Shown here: positions 23,652 through 37,796 of the stretch, piece by piece
Layout of the letters: each line of letters opens with the position of its first letter
Position numbering within the stretch: the first letter of the stretch is position 1
Assembly: GCA_963800865.1 (NCBI GenBank)
Contig: CAWDCL010000005.1
Coordinates: forward strand, 1 to 64,000
Reading direction: 5' to 3'
Length of the DNA stretch: 64,000 nt
Origin: JALOKP01 sp963800865
Lineage (GTDB): Bacteria > Acidobacteriota > Polarisedimenticolia > J045
Notes under the pieces: model-generated
Told to the model about the DNA's origin: nothing
What the model saw: the letters and a program-made list of their open reading frames with translations, nothing else
Databases searched by the model: none
Position numbers and translations under genes: made by a program

Positions 23652-26600
23652 TCACGACAGCAGCAGCTCGAGGTCCTCGCGCGTCAGGTCGCGCAGGGTG
23701 CCGGCGTCGGCCTGCAGGATCGCGTCCGCCAGCGCGCGCTTCTCGGCCTGCAGCTCGAGGATCCGCTCCTCGACCGTGTCGCGCGCGATGAGCCGGTACG
23801 CGATCACCTGCGGCGCTGCCCGATGCGGTGGGCGCGGTCGATCGCCTGCGCCTCGACCGCGGGGTTCCACCAGGGGTCGAGCAGGAAGACGTACTCGGCC
23901 GCGGTCAGGTTCAGCCCCAGTCCGCCGGCCTTGAGGCTGATCAGGAAGAGCGGGCAGGCGGGGTCCTCCTGGAAGCGCTGAACCTCCGTGCGGCGGCGGG
24001 CCGCGGGGGTCTGGCCGTCGAGGTAGGCGTAGGGGACCGCGGCCTCGTCGAGCGGGCGGCGCAGCAGGGCCAGGAGGCTCGTGAACTGCGAGAAGACGAG
24101 CGCCTTGTGGCCCTCCTCGCGCAGTTCCTCCAGCCGCGGCAGGAGCAGGTCGAGCTTGGCCGAGGCCTGCCCGGCACGCGCCGGATCGATCAGCCCGGGG
24201 TGGCACGCGGCCTGGCGCAGCCGCAGCAGCGCCTCGAGGATCTCGATCTTCATCCGGCCCAGCCCGGCCCCCGCTGCGCGCGCCAGCAGGCCGGTGCGGT
24301 AGTGGCGGCGCAGCTCGTCGTAGAGCGCGCGCTGCGCCGGCTCGAGCTCGCAGGAGAGCGTCTGCTCCGTGCGCTCGGGCAGCTCGCGCGCGACCTGCGC
24401 CTTGGTGCGGCGCAGCACGAAGGGACGCAGCGCGCGGGCCAGCAGCGCGCCGTCCTCCCGCTCGATCTGGCGGGCCCGCACCGCGAAGCGCCCGAAGACC
24501 GCCGCGCTCCCGAGCATCCCCGGGTTCAGGAACTCGAACAGGCTCCACAGCTCGCCGAGGTGGTTTTCGATCGGCGTCCCGGAGAGCGCGAGCCGATGCT
24601 CCGCGCGGAGCAGCCGCGCCGCCTTGGCGGCCTCGCTGCGCGGGTTCTTGATCGCCTGCGCCTCGTCGAGGATCGCGTAGTCGAACGGAACCTCCCGCAG
24701 CCGCTCGATGTCGCGCCGCAGCGTGCCGTAGGTGGTCAGGACGAGGTCGTGCCCGGAGAAGTCGCCGTCCTGGTCGCGGCCTTGCCCGGTGTGGTCGCAG
24801 AGCCGCAGCGCGGGCACGAAGCGGCGCGCCTCCTCGAGCCAGTTGAAGATCAAAGAGCGCGGCGCGACGACCAGCGACGGCCGGCGGCCGGCGCGCCCGC
24901 GCGCTGCCCGGCGCCGGGCGAGCAGGGCCAGGACCTGCACCGTCTTGCCCAGCCCCATGTCGTCGGCGAGGCAGCCGCCGAACCCGAACTCGCGCAGGAA
25001 CTCGAGCCAGCCCAGCCCCTCCGCCTGGTAACCGCGCAGCGTTCCGACGAAGCCGGCCGGCGGGTCCGCCGGCGCGACCCCCGTGAAGCGCGCGAGCCCG
25101 GCGCGCAGCCGCTCGAACGACGCATCGCACGAGGCTTCCGGCAGCGCGGCCAGCAGCGCGTCGAGCAGCACGGCCTGGCTCCGCGCAAAGCGGACCCCGT
25201 CCCCCTCGACCCGCCCGAACTCGCCGAGCGGCGCGAAGCGCGCGACCCAGTCCTCCGGGAGCATCCCGAAGCTCCCGTCGCCGAGCCGGACCATCCGCTC
25301 CCCGCGCCGCAGCGCGGCGAGCAGCTGCGGGAGCGGCACCTCCGCGTCGTCGAAGTGCGCCGAGCCGTCGAGCTCGAACCAGTCGATCCCCGTCGTGACT
25401 GCGACCGAGAGCCGGCTGGCGGAGCGGTAGCGCAGGCCCTCGGCTTCGACCTGCCACCCCGCGACCAGGAGCGGCGCGACGCTCGCCGCGAACCGACCCG
25501 CGGCGATCGAGGCGTGCACCGCCGGGCCACCGCGCCGGCCGGGCGGCTCGCGCCGCCAGCCGTGCGCCGCGAGCGTGTCGAGCGCGGCGCGCTCGGCCTC
25601 GAGGTCGCGCACGACCAGCCGCCGGCCGGGGCGCGGGACCGCCGGCGACGGGTGGTCGCAGGCGACCTCCTCCCCGTCGTACGCGAAAGCGATCTCGGCC
25701 GCGAGCCGCTCGCCCGGACCCCCTTTTCCCGGCGCCCGCACGCGCAGCCGCGGCTCCGGCCGGGCGCGCAGTTCGCGGTACGCCAGGTCTTCCGGAAGTT
25801 CCACCCGCGGACCGGCGGGCAGCGCGAGCAGTGCCTCGACCAGCTGCGGCGCCTCGCGCGCGGGCAGGGCCAGCGGCGCCTCGCCGACCAGGTCCAGCAG
25901 CAGCGGCAGCGCGCTCCCGACACGCAGGCGCGAGACCCTGCCGCGGGCGAGCGTGAAGCCGGCGAAGTGGACGAGCGTCACTTCCGTCAGCGGAACGGCT
26001 TCGTCGCCGCGAACCAGCGCGCCGGCGAGCAGGTAGTCGGTGCCGCGCCCGGCCGCGCGCAGCGTGAGCTTCAGCTCCCAGGGCGGCCCATCGTCCCAGG
26101 CGAGGGCCGGCGACTCGTCCCGCGGCGTCGCGGGCTTGATCCTCAGGCGGCCCGTCGCGCAGAGCAGCGGGAGGACGAACTCGAGCAGCCCGTCGTGCAG
26201 GCGCGCGCTTCGCGGGACCGTCAGGCGCCCGTCCGCGTCTTCGTAGCCGGGGATCCAGCCGCGGGAGCGTGCGTCCTGCTCGATCAGCAGCGTGACCAGG
26301 CGGCGATCGTCCGCGCCGAGGGCGGCCAGCTCGGCGCGGGTGAGCCGGACCGGACGCGGCGTGCCCCACGAGCCGTCGGCGCGCCGCAGCCGGCGCTGGG
26401 TCTCGAGCACGAGGTCCGATCCGCGCAGCGAGGCCGGGAGATCGATCAGGTAGTCGATCTCGAAGGCCGCGCCGAGCGGCGTGGGATGGCGCGGATTCCA
26501 TCGCCGCGGACTGGAGCGCGCGCCGGGTGTCGCGCCACGCGGCCACGGGGAGGGCCAGCGGGGCGCCGCGGGCTGCAGGCCGGCTGGTCCGCGGGGCCGG

Positions 26601-27035
26601 GCGGTAGGTGCGGTGCTGCGAGGGAAGGTCGTCGTCCCAGGGATCGTCCTCGCCCCAGTCGACCACGAAGACGTCGCCGTCATCCCGGCCGCGGGTCGTC
26701 GCGGCGGTTCCCAGCAGGTCCACCGCCTCGACGATCTCCAGTTGGCTCAGCGGCGGCGTCCCGCTGAGCAGGCCCTTCGTGCTGGCCACGAGGAGCGTGG
26801 CCCAGAGGTGCTTGCAGGGCGTTCCCGAGGCCGCGTAGGGGCAGTCGCACGCCGCGCGGAGCTTCGCCCCCTCGCGCACGGCGACGACGTCGTAGATGTC
26901 CGTCCCGGTGACGAGGGCCGCGACCTGCTGCGGCTGCTCCAGGCAGAGCCGGACCGCGCCCGCGCGGACGTAGCTCTCGCCGCGCGCCAGGATCTTCGCC
27001 TGGAAGAAGCGCCTTGCCTCTGCTGCGACCAGCAC
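23652..27035 (-). CDS. SNF2-family DEAD/DEAH helicase with SWIM zinc finger (two frameshifts)
   Basis: The protein has about 1,128 residues. The N-terminal SWIM finger (CDCPYAASGTPCKH, residues about 50-70) precedes a long family-specific middle region. The ATPase core then shows LRGYQAEGLGWL, DDMGLGKTVQ (Walker A), DEAQAIKNP (Walker B), LSGTPIENHLGELWSLFEF and, in the second lobe, LVFSQF, DGQTPAARR, SLKAGGLGLNLTAAEYV and DRAHRIGQ. The family remodels protein-DNA complexes. The frame changes near 26490 and again near 23818, just after HRIGQRR, where the conserved continuation (QVIAYRLIARDTVEERI) lies in the next frame; the two shifts compensate in length. Both sit inside conserved sequence, which suggests sequencing errors. 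The start is taken at GTG 27035; the divergent neighbour is the beta-helix gene. Confidence 0.85.
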   Translation of the reverse strand: MLVAAEARRFFQAKILARGESYVRAGAVRLCLEQPQQVAALVTGTDIYDVVAVREGAKLRAACDCPYAASGTPCKHLWATLLVASTKGLLSGTPPLSQLEIVEAVDLLGTAATTRGRDDGDVFVVDWGEDDPWDDDLPSQHRTYRPAPRTSRPAARGAPLALPVAAWRDTRRALQSAAMESAPSHAARRGLRDRLPDRSPGLAARIGPRARDPAPAAARRRLVGHAASGPAHPRRAGRPRRGRSPPGHAADRAGRTLPRLDPRLRRRGRAPDGPAKRAPARRAARVRPPAALRDGPPEDQARDAAGRVAGPRLGRWAALGAEAHAARGRARHRLPARRRAGSRRRSRSADGSDARPLRRLHARPRQGLAPACRERAAAAAGPGRRGAAGPARARGAAAGRGTARAARRSAGGTSGRPGVPRTARPAGAAAARAGAGKRGSGRAARGRDRFRVRRGGGRLRPPVAGGPAPRPAAGRARPRGRARRARHARGARLAARAARPARWPGGARLDRRGSVRGERRAAPGRGVAGRSRGPALPLRQPALGRSHDGDRLVRARRLGALRRRGGAAPAAARRAAARGADGPARRRELRDAPGGLGRALRAARRVRAGRGGRGPLCAEPGRAARRAAGRAAGSLVRCVVRAAARRARALHGGRAGGPAGRLRRNAARLPGGGAGLARVPARVRVRRLPRRRHGAGQDGAGPGPARPAPGSARARRPPAVAGRRAALFDLQLARGGAPLRARAAALRPHRARPRPGRRLLRARPRPDHLRHAAARHRAAAGGSVRLRDPRRGAGDQEPAQRGRQGGAAAPRGASARALRDADRKPPRRAVEPVRVPEPGDARERGGLRALRGAGPPDRAGGRRAAGPRAASLRAAPHQGAGRARAARAHGADALLRARAGAARALRRAAPPLPHRPAGARSGGRAGPDEDRDPRGAAAAAPGRVPPRADRSGACRAGLGQARPAPAAAGGTARGGPQGARLLAVHEPPGPAAPPARRGRGPLRLPRRPDPRGPPPHGGSALPGGPRLPALPDQPQGRRTGAEPDRGRVRLPARPLVEPRGRGAGDRPRPPHRAAPQVIAYRLIARDTVEERILELQAEKRALADAILQADAGTLRDLTREDLELLLS

Positions 27036-27160
27036 TCCCGCCCTCGAGTGCCGGACATGATACCGGGCGGGAAAACGTCGGGGCCGGCCTCGCGGGCCAC
27101 GTCCTCCCTCCGCGGCAACGCGCCGGCCTGCGGGCCGGTGCGAAGGCATGGCCGCGCCTC

Positions 27161-27172
27161 AGCCAATTGGCT
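27161..27172. repeat. 12-bp palindrome AGCCAATTGGCT in the divergent spacer
   Basis: A perfect palindrome lies between the divergent SNF2 and beta-helix genes, just ahead of TTGACG near 27179. A similar CAATTGGCT occurs about 10 bases ahead of the ATPase promoter near 22313. It could be a regulator site; no supporting evidence exists in this window. Confidence 0.35.
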
Positions 27173-27264
27173 CGGTGGATTGACGCTTTGAGTCGAACCG
27201 CCCCTTGGCGGCCCCGATCTTGCATCTCCCCGCCGTGGGGACGGTGCGGACGGATCGATATCCG

Positions 27265-29428
27265 ATGGCGAGAGCTCTCTTCACCGCGGTCAGCCTGGCG
27301 CTCCTGGCGTCCGTTTCCCTTCCCGCGCTCGCCGGCAACGACCTCGTCCCGGGCGAATTCAAGATCGACGAGCCGACGCTGCGAAGCCTCGGCTTCCGCT
27401 GGATCCTGAGCGGAGACGACGACAAGGACGCCGAGGCCAAGGTCGAGTACCGCTTCCAGGGCGACACGGTCTGGACCCTCGGGCACCCGATGCTGCGGGT
27501 GCATTCCGAGCCCGCCGGCCGCGACGGCTTCGTCTGCGGCAACCTCTTCGCGGGCAGCGTGCTGAACCTCAACCCGGGTGTCAGTTATGAGGTCCGGATT
27601 ACGCTTTCGGACCCCGACGGCATCACCGGAACGGCCACGACCACCTTCACGCAGATGACGCGCAGCGAGCCGGTCCGGTCGCGCGGGACGACGACCCGGC
27701 ACGTCTACACCAGCTGCGTCGGGGCCGACAAGCTGACCCCCTGCTACAGCGACATCGTCACCGCCGCGCAGGCGGCGCAGCCGGGCGAGGTCGTCTTCAT
27801 CCATGCCGGGACCTACGTGCGGACCCAGGCGATCGACCTGCGCTCGCTGTCCGGCCGCGCGACGACCGAGACCACGCCGATCATCTTCCGCGGCGAGGGG
27901 CGCGACCTGGTGGTATTTGACGCGGGCGTCAGCCCGTCGCGCTCCAACAGCGCAGGCTACTTCCTCGTCGGCGGCACGAAGTGGCTGACCTTCGAGCGCT
28001 TCACGGTGAAGAACGCCGGGACGGTCTTCTCCGGGGTCAACGCTCTCGGCCTGACGGTGCGCGGAATCAAGATGGACGCGGTCTACGCCGGGGTCGGCGG
28101 GGGCGACAGCCCCGCCGCGACCGACGCCAAGTGGGTGATCGCCGACAACGACATCGTCGGCTGGAACACGCAGTGGTACCCGTACGCCGACCAGTCGTAC
28201 TCGATCAGCCACACCGGGATCCGGGTCTACGGCAAGGGGCACGTCGTCGAGCACAACCGCGTCGGGAAGTTCTGGGACTGCATCGCGCACAGCGACACCG
28301 GCGGCGGGCAGGTCACGAACGCCACCGTCGACTGGCGCAATCCCCCGTCACTCAACATCGACGTCGCCGAGAACGAGATCTACGACTGCTTCGACGACGC
28401 GCTCAGCTCGGACTACAACTTCCACAACATCCGCTTTCTCAGGAACCGGATGACCAACGCCCACACCGCGCTGTCGTCGCAGCCGCAGTACGGCGGGCCG
28501 GCCTACTTCATCCGCAACGTGGCCTACAACATGGCCTCCAACTCGTTCAAGTTCCACAACCAGCCGGCGGGGCTCGAGGCGTTCCACAACACGCTGGTCG
28601 TCCACGAGTTCTCCTGGGAATCCGACGCTGGCTGGCTGAACGCGCAGATCTACAACAACGTCGCCGTCGCCAACCCGTCGTCGGCCGACCTGCAGGTCTA
28701 CACCGGCGCCGCGACCCACCCGCGCAACCGGATGGACCACAACGCCTACACCGGTTCGACCGGCTCGCGGCTGATCAAGTGGAACCGCGCGCCGTACCTG
28801 GGGAGCGACTGGCGCAACTACGTCGACCTTCCGGCGTTCTACGCCGGGGAAGGGTTCGAGCAGCACGGCAAGGAGGTCGACTACTCGATCTTCCAGAGCG
28901 CGTCCTACCCGGCGGGCGAGGGGCGGACCTACGCCACGAGCGAGTACGACCTGCGGCCGCGGACCGGCCGCGCTCACGGTCGATACCGGCAAGGCGCTCC
29001 CCGGGATCAACGACGGCTACGCGGGGAGCGCGCCCGACATCGGGGCGTTCGAGTACGGCGCGGCGCCGCCGGTGTACGGCCCGCGCCCCGGCGCGGTGAC
29101 GCTGCCGGGCGAGGCCGCCGACGTCAAGGCCGGCGGAACGCCCTTCACGATCCGGCGCGAGGGGACGCAGTACCGGCTGACCTGGTCGGCGCCGAAAGCG
29201 GGCGGCCCGGTCGAGCAGTACGCGCTCTACCAGTCGCCGCTGCCGGGGACCTTCCGCGCGGCGTGCAACCAGAACCTCGGCAGCGGGACCACCGCGCTGC
29301 TGCCGGCGCTGCCGAACAACACGATGTTCGTCGTCGGCGCGCGCAACGCGGCCGGCGAGGGGTCGCTCGGCAAGACGAGCGCGGGCGCCGAGCGCGCCCC
29401 CGCCTACGGCCCGAACCTCTGCCCCTGA
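27265..29428 (+). CDS. secreted right-handed beta-helix protein (frameshift near 28965)
   Basis: An exported protein of about 720 residues. The signal peptide MARALFTAVSLALLASVSLPALAG is followed by an FnIII-like domain with LGFRWILSGDD and VEYRF. Next comes a beta-helix (residues about 140-570) with repeated N/D-rich turns and motifs such as VVFIHAGTYV, IADNDIVG, NRMTNAHTAL and GIRVYGKGHVVEHN. At the end of the helix domain a frame change occurs. The proper continuation is ALTVDTGKALPGINDGYAG, then APDIGAFEYG (a usual end of beta-helix proteins), then a second FnIII-like domain with WSAPKAGGPVEQYALYQSP and a stop at 29428. One extra base near 28965 (in GGCCGCG) explains the break. Beta-helix proteins include polysaccharide lyases and adhesins; no lyase catalytic residues can be assigned. 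Confidence 0.8.
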
Positions 29429-29443
29429 CGGTTCGCCGTCGCG

Positions 29444-29580
29444 TGCGGGCCGCCACGGAGGGCGGCCCCTACAGGATGCGCCCGGACGGGGATGCTGCGC
29501 GAACCGTAGGGGCCGGCCTCCGTGCCGGCCCGTTCCGCACGTCGCGTGTTTCGGGCCGGCACGGAGGCCGGCCCCTACAG
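29444..29580. repeat. three REP-like palindromes between convergent genes
   Basis: A degenerate inverted copy (29444-29475), a direct copy (29504-29532) and an inverted copy (29550-29580) fill the 178-base space between the convergent beta-helix and NmrA-like genes. The direct and last copies are inverted relative to each other with a 20-base loop and could form a bidirectional terminator. Confidence 0.8.
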
Positions 29581-29606
29581 GACGCGCCAGGCGGTCTCAG
29601 ACCGGC

Positions 29607-30557
29607 TCAGGAGAGCGGGATCCGCCCCTTGTTCCGCCCCAGCCAGGCCTCGAACGACTGCAGCTTCGGGTTCAGCGCCCGCGTCGCGTCGATCGGCCGC
29701 GCGCCGCAGAAGTCCTTCTCGAAGTCGCGCTTGAACTGGAACATGTTCCCCAGGTCGTCGGCGCCGGGGAAGCCGAAGCTGCGGTACATCTCCGGCGTCA
29801 CGGCGTTGTAGCGGACCTCCTGCCCGAAGGCCTTGCCCAGCGCGGCGGCCATCTGCGCGCCCGTCAGGTGCTCGCCGGCGATCCCGACCCGCTGCCCCAC
29901 CAGGGCCCGCCCGCCCTTGAAGATCCCGAACGCGCTGCGCCCGATGTCCTCGGCCGCGATCCCCGGGAGCTTCGCGTCGCCCATCGGCAGCGTGAACGCG
30001 AGCACGCCGTCCGGCCCCTTCTTCGGGCCCATCCCGAAGTGGATCAGGTTGTCCCAGTAGAACGACGTCAGGAGGTAGGTCGTCGGCACACCGACCCGCG
30101 CGAAGACCGCGTCGGCCTCCCCCTTGGCGTCGAAGTGCGGGACCTTGTACTTCCCCTGGAGCGTCGGCATCCGGTCGTCGCCGACCGGCACCCACTTGCG
30201 GGTGTCCTCGAGCGTGGACCAGATGACGTGCTGGACGCCCGCCGCCTTCGCGGCCTCGGCCATCGCCGTGGCCTGGGCGATTTCCTTCTCCGGCGAGAAG
30301 TGGTCCCAGAAGAAGGTGACGCAGTACGCGCCGTACGCTCCCGCGAACGCTTTCTTCAGGCTCTCGGTGTCGTCGACGTCGGCGGCGACGACCTCGGCGC
30401 CCAGCTTCGCCAGTTCCTTCGCCTTGTCGGAGTTGACGTCGCGCGTGATCGCGCGGACCGCAAACTCGCCGCTGGGGTCCTCGAGGATCGCGCGCACCAA
30501 GCCACTACCCTGGGCGCCGGTGGCGCCGATGACGGCGATGATCTTCTTGTCGGCCAT
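29607..30557 (-). CDS. NmrA-like NAD(P)-binding protein
   Basis: This 316-residue protein has a Rossmann fold: IIAVIGATGAQGSGL (dinucleotide-binding loop, residues 5-19), VRAITRDVNSDKAKEL, AEVVAADVDDTESL, and QHVIWSTLEDTRKW. These are typical of NmrA-like proteins, a short-chain-dehydrogenase offshoot that often senses NAD(P)H rather than catalysing a reaction. The active-site Tyr-Lys pair of classical dehydrogenases is not evident. The start ATG at 30557 has GGAAGA nearby. It is probably a monocistronic unit between the beta-helix gene and the M4 peptidase gene. Function: likely redox sensing or an unassigned reductase. Confidence 0.85.
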   Translation of the reverse strand: MADKKIIAVIGATGAQGSGLVRAILEDPSGEFAVRAITRDVNSDKAKELAKLGAEVVAADVDDTESLKKAFAGAYGAYCVTFFWDHFSPEKEIAQATAMAEAAKAAGVQHVIWSTLEDTRKWVPVGDDRMPTLQGKYKVPHFDAKGEADAVFARVGVPTTYLLTSFYWDNLIHFGMGPKKGPDGVLAFTLPMGDAKLPGIAAEDIGRSAFGIFKGGRALVGQRVGIAGEHLTGAQMAAALGKAFGQEVRYNAVTPEMYRSFGFPGADDLGNMFQFKRDFEKDFCGARPIDATRALNPKLQSFEAWLGRNKGRIPLS

Positions 30558-30625
30558 GGGGTCTTCCTTTCACGGAAGCCTAAATGCTACACCCCGACCG
30601 GTAAGATCCGCCAATCACGGCCCCG

Positions 30626-34399
<3,774 letters not shown>

Positions 34400-34615
34400 G
34401 TGACCTCCCCCCCCCGCTCTGGGCCTCCCCGGGGCGGGCGGCAGCAGGGCGCTCGGTTCTCCGACAACTACTTACGCCGCGATCGTACGAGGTACAAGCC
34501 ATCTGTCAGCCTGTTTTCGTCCGATTGCGCGGACCGGGGAGCGGCGCGGCGGCCCCGGGCTAGCCCCCCGGTCGGGGCACCGTATATTCACGCCCACCCC
34601 CCGGAGAGGATCCCC
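34400..34615. other. divergent spacer between M4 peptidase and alpha/beta hydrolase genes
   Basis: The 216-base region carries start signals for both genes: GGAGG ahead of the peptidase and AGAGGA (34605-34610) ahead of the hydrolase GTG. A C9 homopolymer sits near 34410. TATATT at 34583-34588 is a plausible -10 box for the hydrolase gene, but no convincing -35 box was found. Confidence 0.5.
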
Positions 34616-37168
34616 GTGACCCGTCCCCCCCTGCCGGCCGTACCCGCCGGATCGCGCGGACTTCGCGCGCTCGCCGCGGTCTCCCCCGTCCTCGCCCTCC
34701 TGGCGCTGGGACTCGGCACCGGACCGACCGCGCTGGCCGACCCGGCCCCCGGCTCGGTCCGGGTCACCCGGACCGGCAATACCGTCCGCGTCAGCTGGCA
34801 GGCCGACAAGGGACCGTACGGGATCTACCGCTCCCCCAACCCGGCCGACCTCGTCCGGCCGGCCTGGCTGGTCGGAGCGACCCAGCAGCTGTTCTACGAG
34901 GAGCCGGTCGGCGCCGGGATCGCCCCGATCAGCTACTACCTGGTCGACGACCCGCAGCGCTGCGTCAGCAACGCCGAGTGCGACAACGGGATCAACTGCG
35001 ACGGCGTCGAGACCTGCGGCACCGTGACCCCGGTCTGCGTCCCCGGCGCGCCCGTGACCTGCAACGACGGCGACGACTGCACCGCCGACCGCTGCGTCGA
35101 GGCGACCGGCGGCTGCGAGTACGCCAGCATCGGCTGCGACGACGGCAACCCCTGCACGATCGACAGCTGCCGCCCGGGCGGCGGCTGCTTCGCGACCGTC
35201 GACCCCGGGGCGGGGATCGGCACCGCGGCCGAGCTGGCCGGGCGGAGCCTGGCGGTCTTCCCGCACTTCGAGTACACGGCAGCGGCCAACCAGGGGACGG
35301 CGGTCGAGGTGGCCGTCGATCCGTCGGCGCACCCGGCGCTGCCGGGGAAGACCTGCGACGTCTACGTCCTGGCCAAGCGCCCGGCGGCCGGCTGGTGCGC
35401 CGACGCGCAGCTGACCGACGTGCGCGGTGCGCCCGAGACGCGGACCTTCGTGGCCGGCGGAGTGCGCGACAACACCTTCGCGCTCGCCGGGAGCATCTCC
35501 CTCCCGGCGGCCGACGGCACGGCGGTCGGCCGCGGGTACGACCTGGCGATCGACTGCAACCGCAACGGCCGGCTCGACGCGGACGAGCTGGCCGACGGCC
35601 TCTCCGACGCCGCCGGCTTCACCGTCCTGCGCGACCTGACGCAGCCGGGCCCGCTCGCCGTGTCGCAGTTCGACGACATCGGCCCCGAGCCGCCCCACTG
35701 CTCGGGCAGCGGCAACGACGACATGCGGATCTACTACCCCTCGGTGCTGAACGATCCCGGCGCGACCGGGACCTACCCGCTGGTCGTGATCAGCCACGGC
35801 AACGGCCACTGCTACGACTGGTACGACTTCCTCGGCCGGCACCTCGCGTCCTACGGCTTCATCGCGATGTCGCACGACAACAACACCGGGCCGGGGATCG
35901 AGACCGCCTCGACGACCACGCTCCAGTTCACCGACAAGATCCTGGCCCAGCAGGCCACCCTGGGCGGGGGCGTCCTCAACGGGCACATCGACGACACGCG
36001 GATCGCATGGATCGGTCACAGCCGCGGCGGCGAGGGGGTCGCCCGGGCCTTCGACCGGCTGGTCGACGAGGGCTACCCGGCGGCGCAGTACACCGCCAAG
36101 GACATCGTCGTGATCAGCAGCATCGCGCCGACCGACTTCCTCGGGCCGGCGAAGTCCGATCCGCACGGCGTCCCCTACCACCTGCTCTACGGCTCGGCCG
36201 ACGGCGACGTCTGCGGCTGCCCCAACAACGCGGTCGCGCAGTCGTTCGGCCTCTACGAGCGGGCCACCGGCGCGCGGCAGTCGACCTACATCCACGGCGC
36301 CGACCACAACGACTTCAACTGCTGCGGCTTCGAGGACTTCAGCGGACCGGCCGGCAGCGCGATCGGCCGCGAAGAGGCGCAGCGGGTCCAGAAGGCGGTC
36401 CAGCTCGCCCTGCTCAAGCTCTACGTCGAGCGCCAGCCCGCGGCGAAGGACCTGCTCTGGCGCCAGTGGGAGGCCTTCCGGCCGCCCGGCGTCGGGGCCG
36501 GGACGGTGGTCGTCAACGAGCTGCGCGAGCCGCCCGCGCGGCGCAGCTTCGTGGTCGACGACTACCAGGCTCAACCCGCTCCGGACACGAGCAGCTCGGG
36601 CGGCGCGGTCACGGCGACCGTCGGCGCGCTGGCCGAGCAGCGCGAGCAGGAGACCGGTGGCTCGTTCGAGTGGACCGGCGGCGAGCCGATGAACGGCATG
36701 ACGCGCGGGCGCGCCGAGGACCTCGGGCGCGGCGTGGTCTTCGAGTTCACGCAGGCCAGCGGCGGCTTCTACGAGCTGGATGTGATCCCGTCGGCGCGCG
36801 ACTTCCGCGACGACGCGTTCCTGTCGTTCCGCGCGACCCAGATGACGCGCCACCCGCGCACGATCGCGGCCCTCGGCGACCTGACCTTCGCGGTGACGCT
36901 GACCGACACCGGCGGCCGGAGCAGCACGATCGGGATCGGCGCCTTCGGCGGCGGGATCGAGGAGCCGTACCAGCGCACCGGCTACGGCGCCGGCACCGGC
37001 TGGCAGAACGAGTTCGAGACGATCCGCATCCGGCTGACCGACTTCCTGCGCGACGGCAACGACCTCGACCTGGGGAACGTGCGCTCGGTGCGCTTCAACT
37101 TCGGCTCCGTGTTCGGCTCGAGCGAGGGCCGCGTCGCGGTCGACGACGTCGAGCTGGTGAAGGAGTAG
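34616..37168 (+). CDS. secreted alpha/beta hydrolase with Cys-rich N-terminal modules
   Basis: The protein has 850 residues with a GTG start at 34616 preceded by AGAGGA at 34605-34610. A signal peptide (residues about 20-42, LLALGLGTGPTALADP) precedes an FnIII-like module with VRVSWQADKGPYGIYRS and a Cys-rich stretch of EGF-like units (CDNGINCDGVETC, CNDGDDCTADRC). The catalytic domain follows, with YPLVVISHGNGHCYDWYDF (oxyanion region) and nucleophile elbow IGHSRGGEG (Ser469). A carbohydrate- or surface-binding-like C-terminal beta-sandwich ends with VRSVRFNFGSVFG. The domain resembles esterases and lipases; the substrate is unknown. A Ca-binding-like CNRNGRLDADELADG occurs at about 330, not a dockerin. 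The next small gene starts 4 bases later. Confidence 0.85.
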   Translation: MTRPPLPAVPAGSRGLRALAAVSPVLALLALGLGTGPTALADPAPGSVRVTRTGNTVRVSWQADKGPYGIYRSPNPADLVRPAWLVGATQQLFYEEPVGAGIAPISYYLVDDPQRCVSNAECDNGINCDGVETCGTVTPVCVPGAPVTCNDGDDCTADRCVEATGGCEYASIGCDDGNPCTIDSCRPGGGCFATVDPGAGIGTAAELAGRSLAVFPHFEYTAAANQGTAVEVAVDPSAHPALPGKTCDVYVLAKRPAAGWCADAQLTDVRGAPETRTFVAGGVRDNTFALAGSISLPAADGTAVGRGYDLAIDCNRNGRLDADELADGLSDAAGFTVLRDLTQPGPLAVSQFDDIGPEPPHCSGSGNDDMRIYYPSVLNDPGATGTYPLVVISHGNGHCYDWYDFLGRHLASYGFIAMSHDNNTGPGIETASTTTLQFTDKILAQQATLGGGVLNGHIDDTRIAWIGHSRGGEGVARAFDRLVDEGYPAAQYTAKDIVVISSIAPTDFLGPAKSDPHGVPYHLLYGSADGDVCGCPNNAVAQSFGLYERATGARQSTYIHGADHNDFNCCGFEDFSGPAGSAIGREEAQRVQKAVQLALLKLYVERQPAAKDLLWRQWEAFRPPGVGAGTVVVNELREPPARRSFVVDDYQAQPAPDTSSSGGAVTATVGALAEQREQETGGSFEWTGGEPMNGMTRGRAEDLGRGVVFEFTQASGGFYELDVIPSARDFRDDAFLSFRATQMTRHPRTIAALGDLTFAVTLTDTGGRSSTIGIGAFGGGIEEPYQRTGYGAGTGWQNEFETIRIRLTDFLRDGNDLDLGNVRSVRFNFGSVFGSSEGRVAVDDVELVKE

Positions 37169-37172
37169 CGCG

Positions 37173-37779
37173 ATGAGACGCCGCACCCCGCACACGATCT
37201 CCGCGGTTCTCGCCCGGTTCGCCTTCGTGGCGCTCGTCGCGGCAGCCGCCGGCGCGCTCGCCGGCCCGGCGGTCGCGATGCCGCCGCTGCCGGAGACCCC
37301 CGCGCCGGTGCGCGGGCTGCTCTACGCGCGGCCCTTCACGCTCGGGACGCCCTTCCGCTACGACTGGTCGGCCGAACACCCCGAGGTCCGCGAGGGGCTG
37401 ATGCTGGTGCTCGAGGCCGACCCCGCGCTGCTCCGTCCGCGCGAGACGCAGGAACCGGTCCTGTTCGTCGGCTCCCTGCCGGCACAGCGGGTCACGCGCG
37501 GCTTCGAGTCGGGGCGCGTCGTGCTGCTCGTCCCCGGTCCGGTCGACCTGGCCGCCGATCCGATCTGGTTCGGCACGCCCGGCCTGGCCGAGCAGGTCGA
37601 CGCGGCGGTCGCGCGCGCCGAGCGCAGCCTCGCGGCGCGCGCCGCGATCGCGCCCGCCCGGCCGGCGCGCCGCCGACGCGGCGCTGGCGAAGGGCGGAAC
37701 GCCGGCGCGCTTCGCATCGAAGACGGAGCTGCTGCAGGCGCTCGAGGCGCTGGCGCGGGAGTACGCGGTCGGGGAGTGA
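37173..37779 (+). CDS. small secreted protein of unknown function (frameshift near 37670)
   Basis: About 200 residues. The ATG at 37173 follows AAGGAG at 37159-37164 inside the upstream gene. A signal peptide ends near AGPAVAMPPLP. The middle contains GLLYARPFTLGTPFRYDWS and VLFVGSLPAQRVTRGFESGRVVLLVPG. The frame then passes into Arg/Ala-rich nonsense near 37670, while the next frame reads DAALAKGGTPARFASKTELLQ to EYAVGE and a stop at 37779; one extra C explains the change. No family is recognised. It is coupled to the alpha/beta hydrolase by a 4-base spacer, so the two probably work together outside the cell. Confidence 0.6.
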
Positions 37780-37796
37780 CGTCGCGCGGCGGCCGC

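Noticed and set aside
27077..27100. Further REP-like palindrome
   Set aside because: GGGGCCGGCCTCG with GGGCC resembles the element, but the arms do not pair as in the other copies; kept only as a possible degenerate copy.
35555..35610. Dockerin in the alpha/beta hydrolase
   Set aside because: CNRNGRLDADELADG is a single calcium-like loop; the paired second loop of a dockerin is missing.
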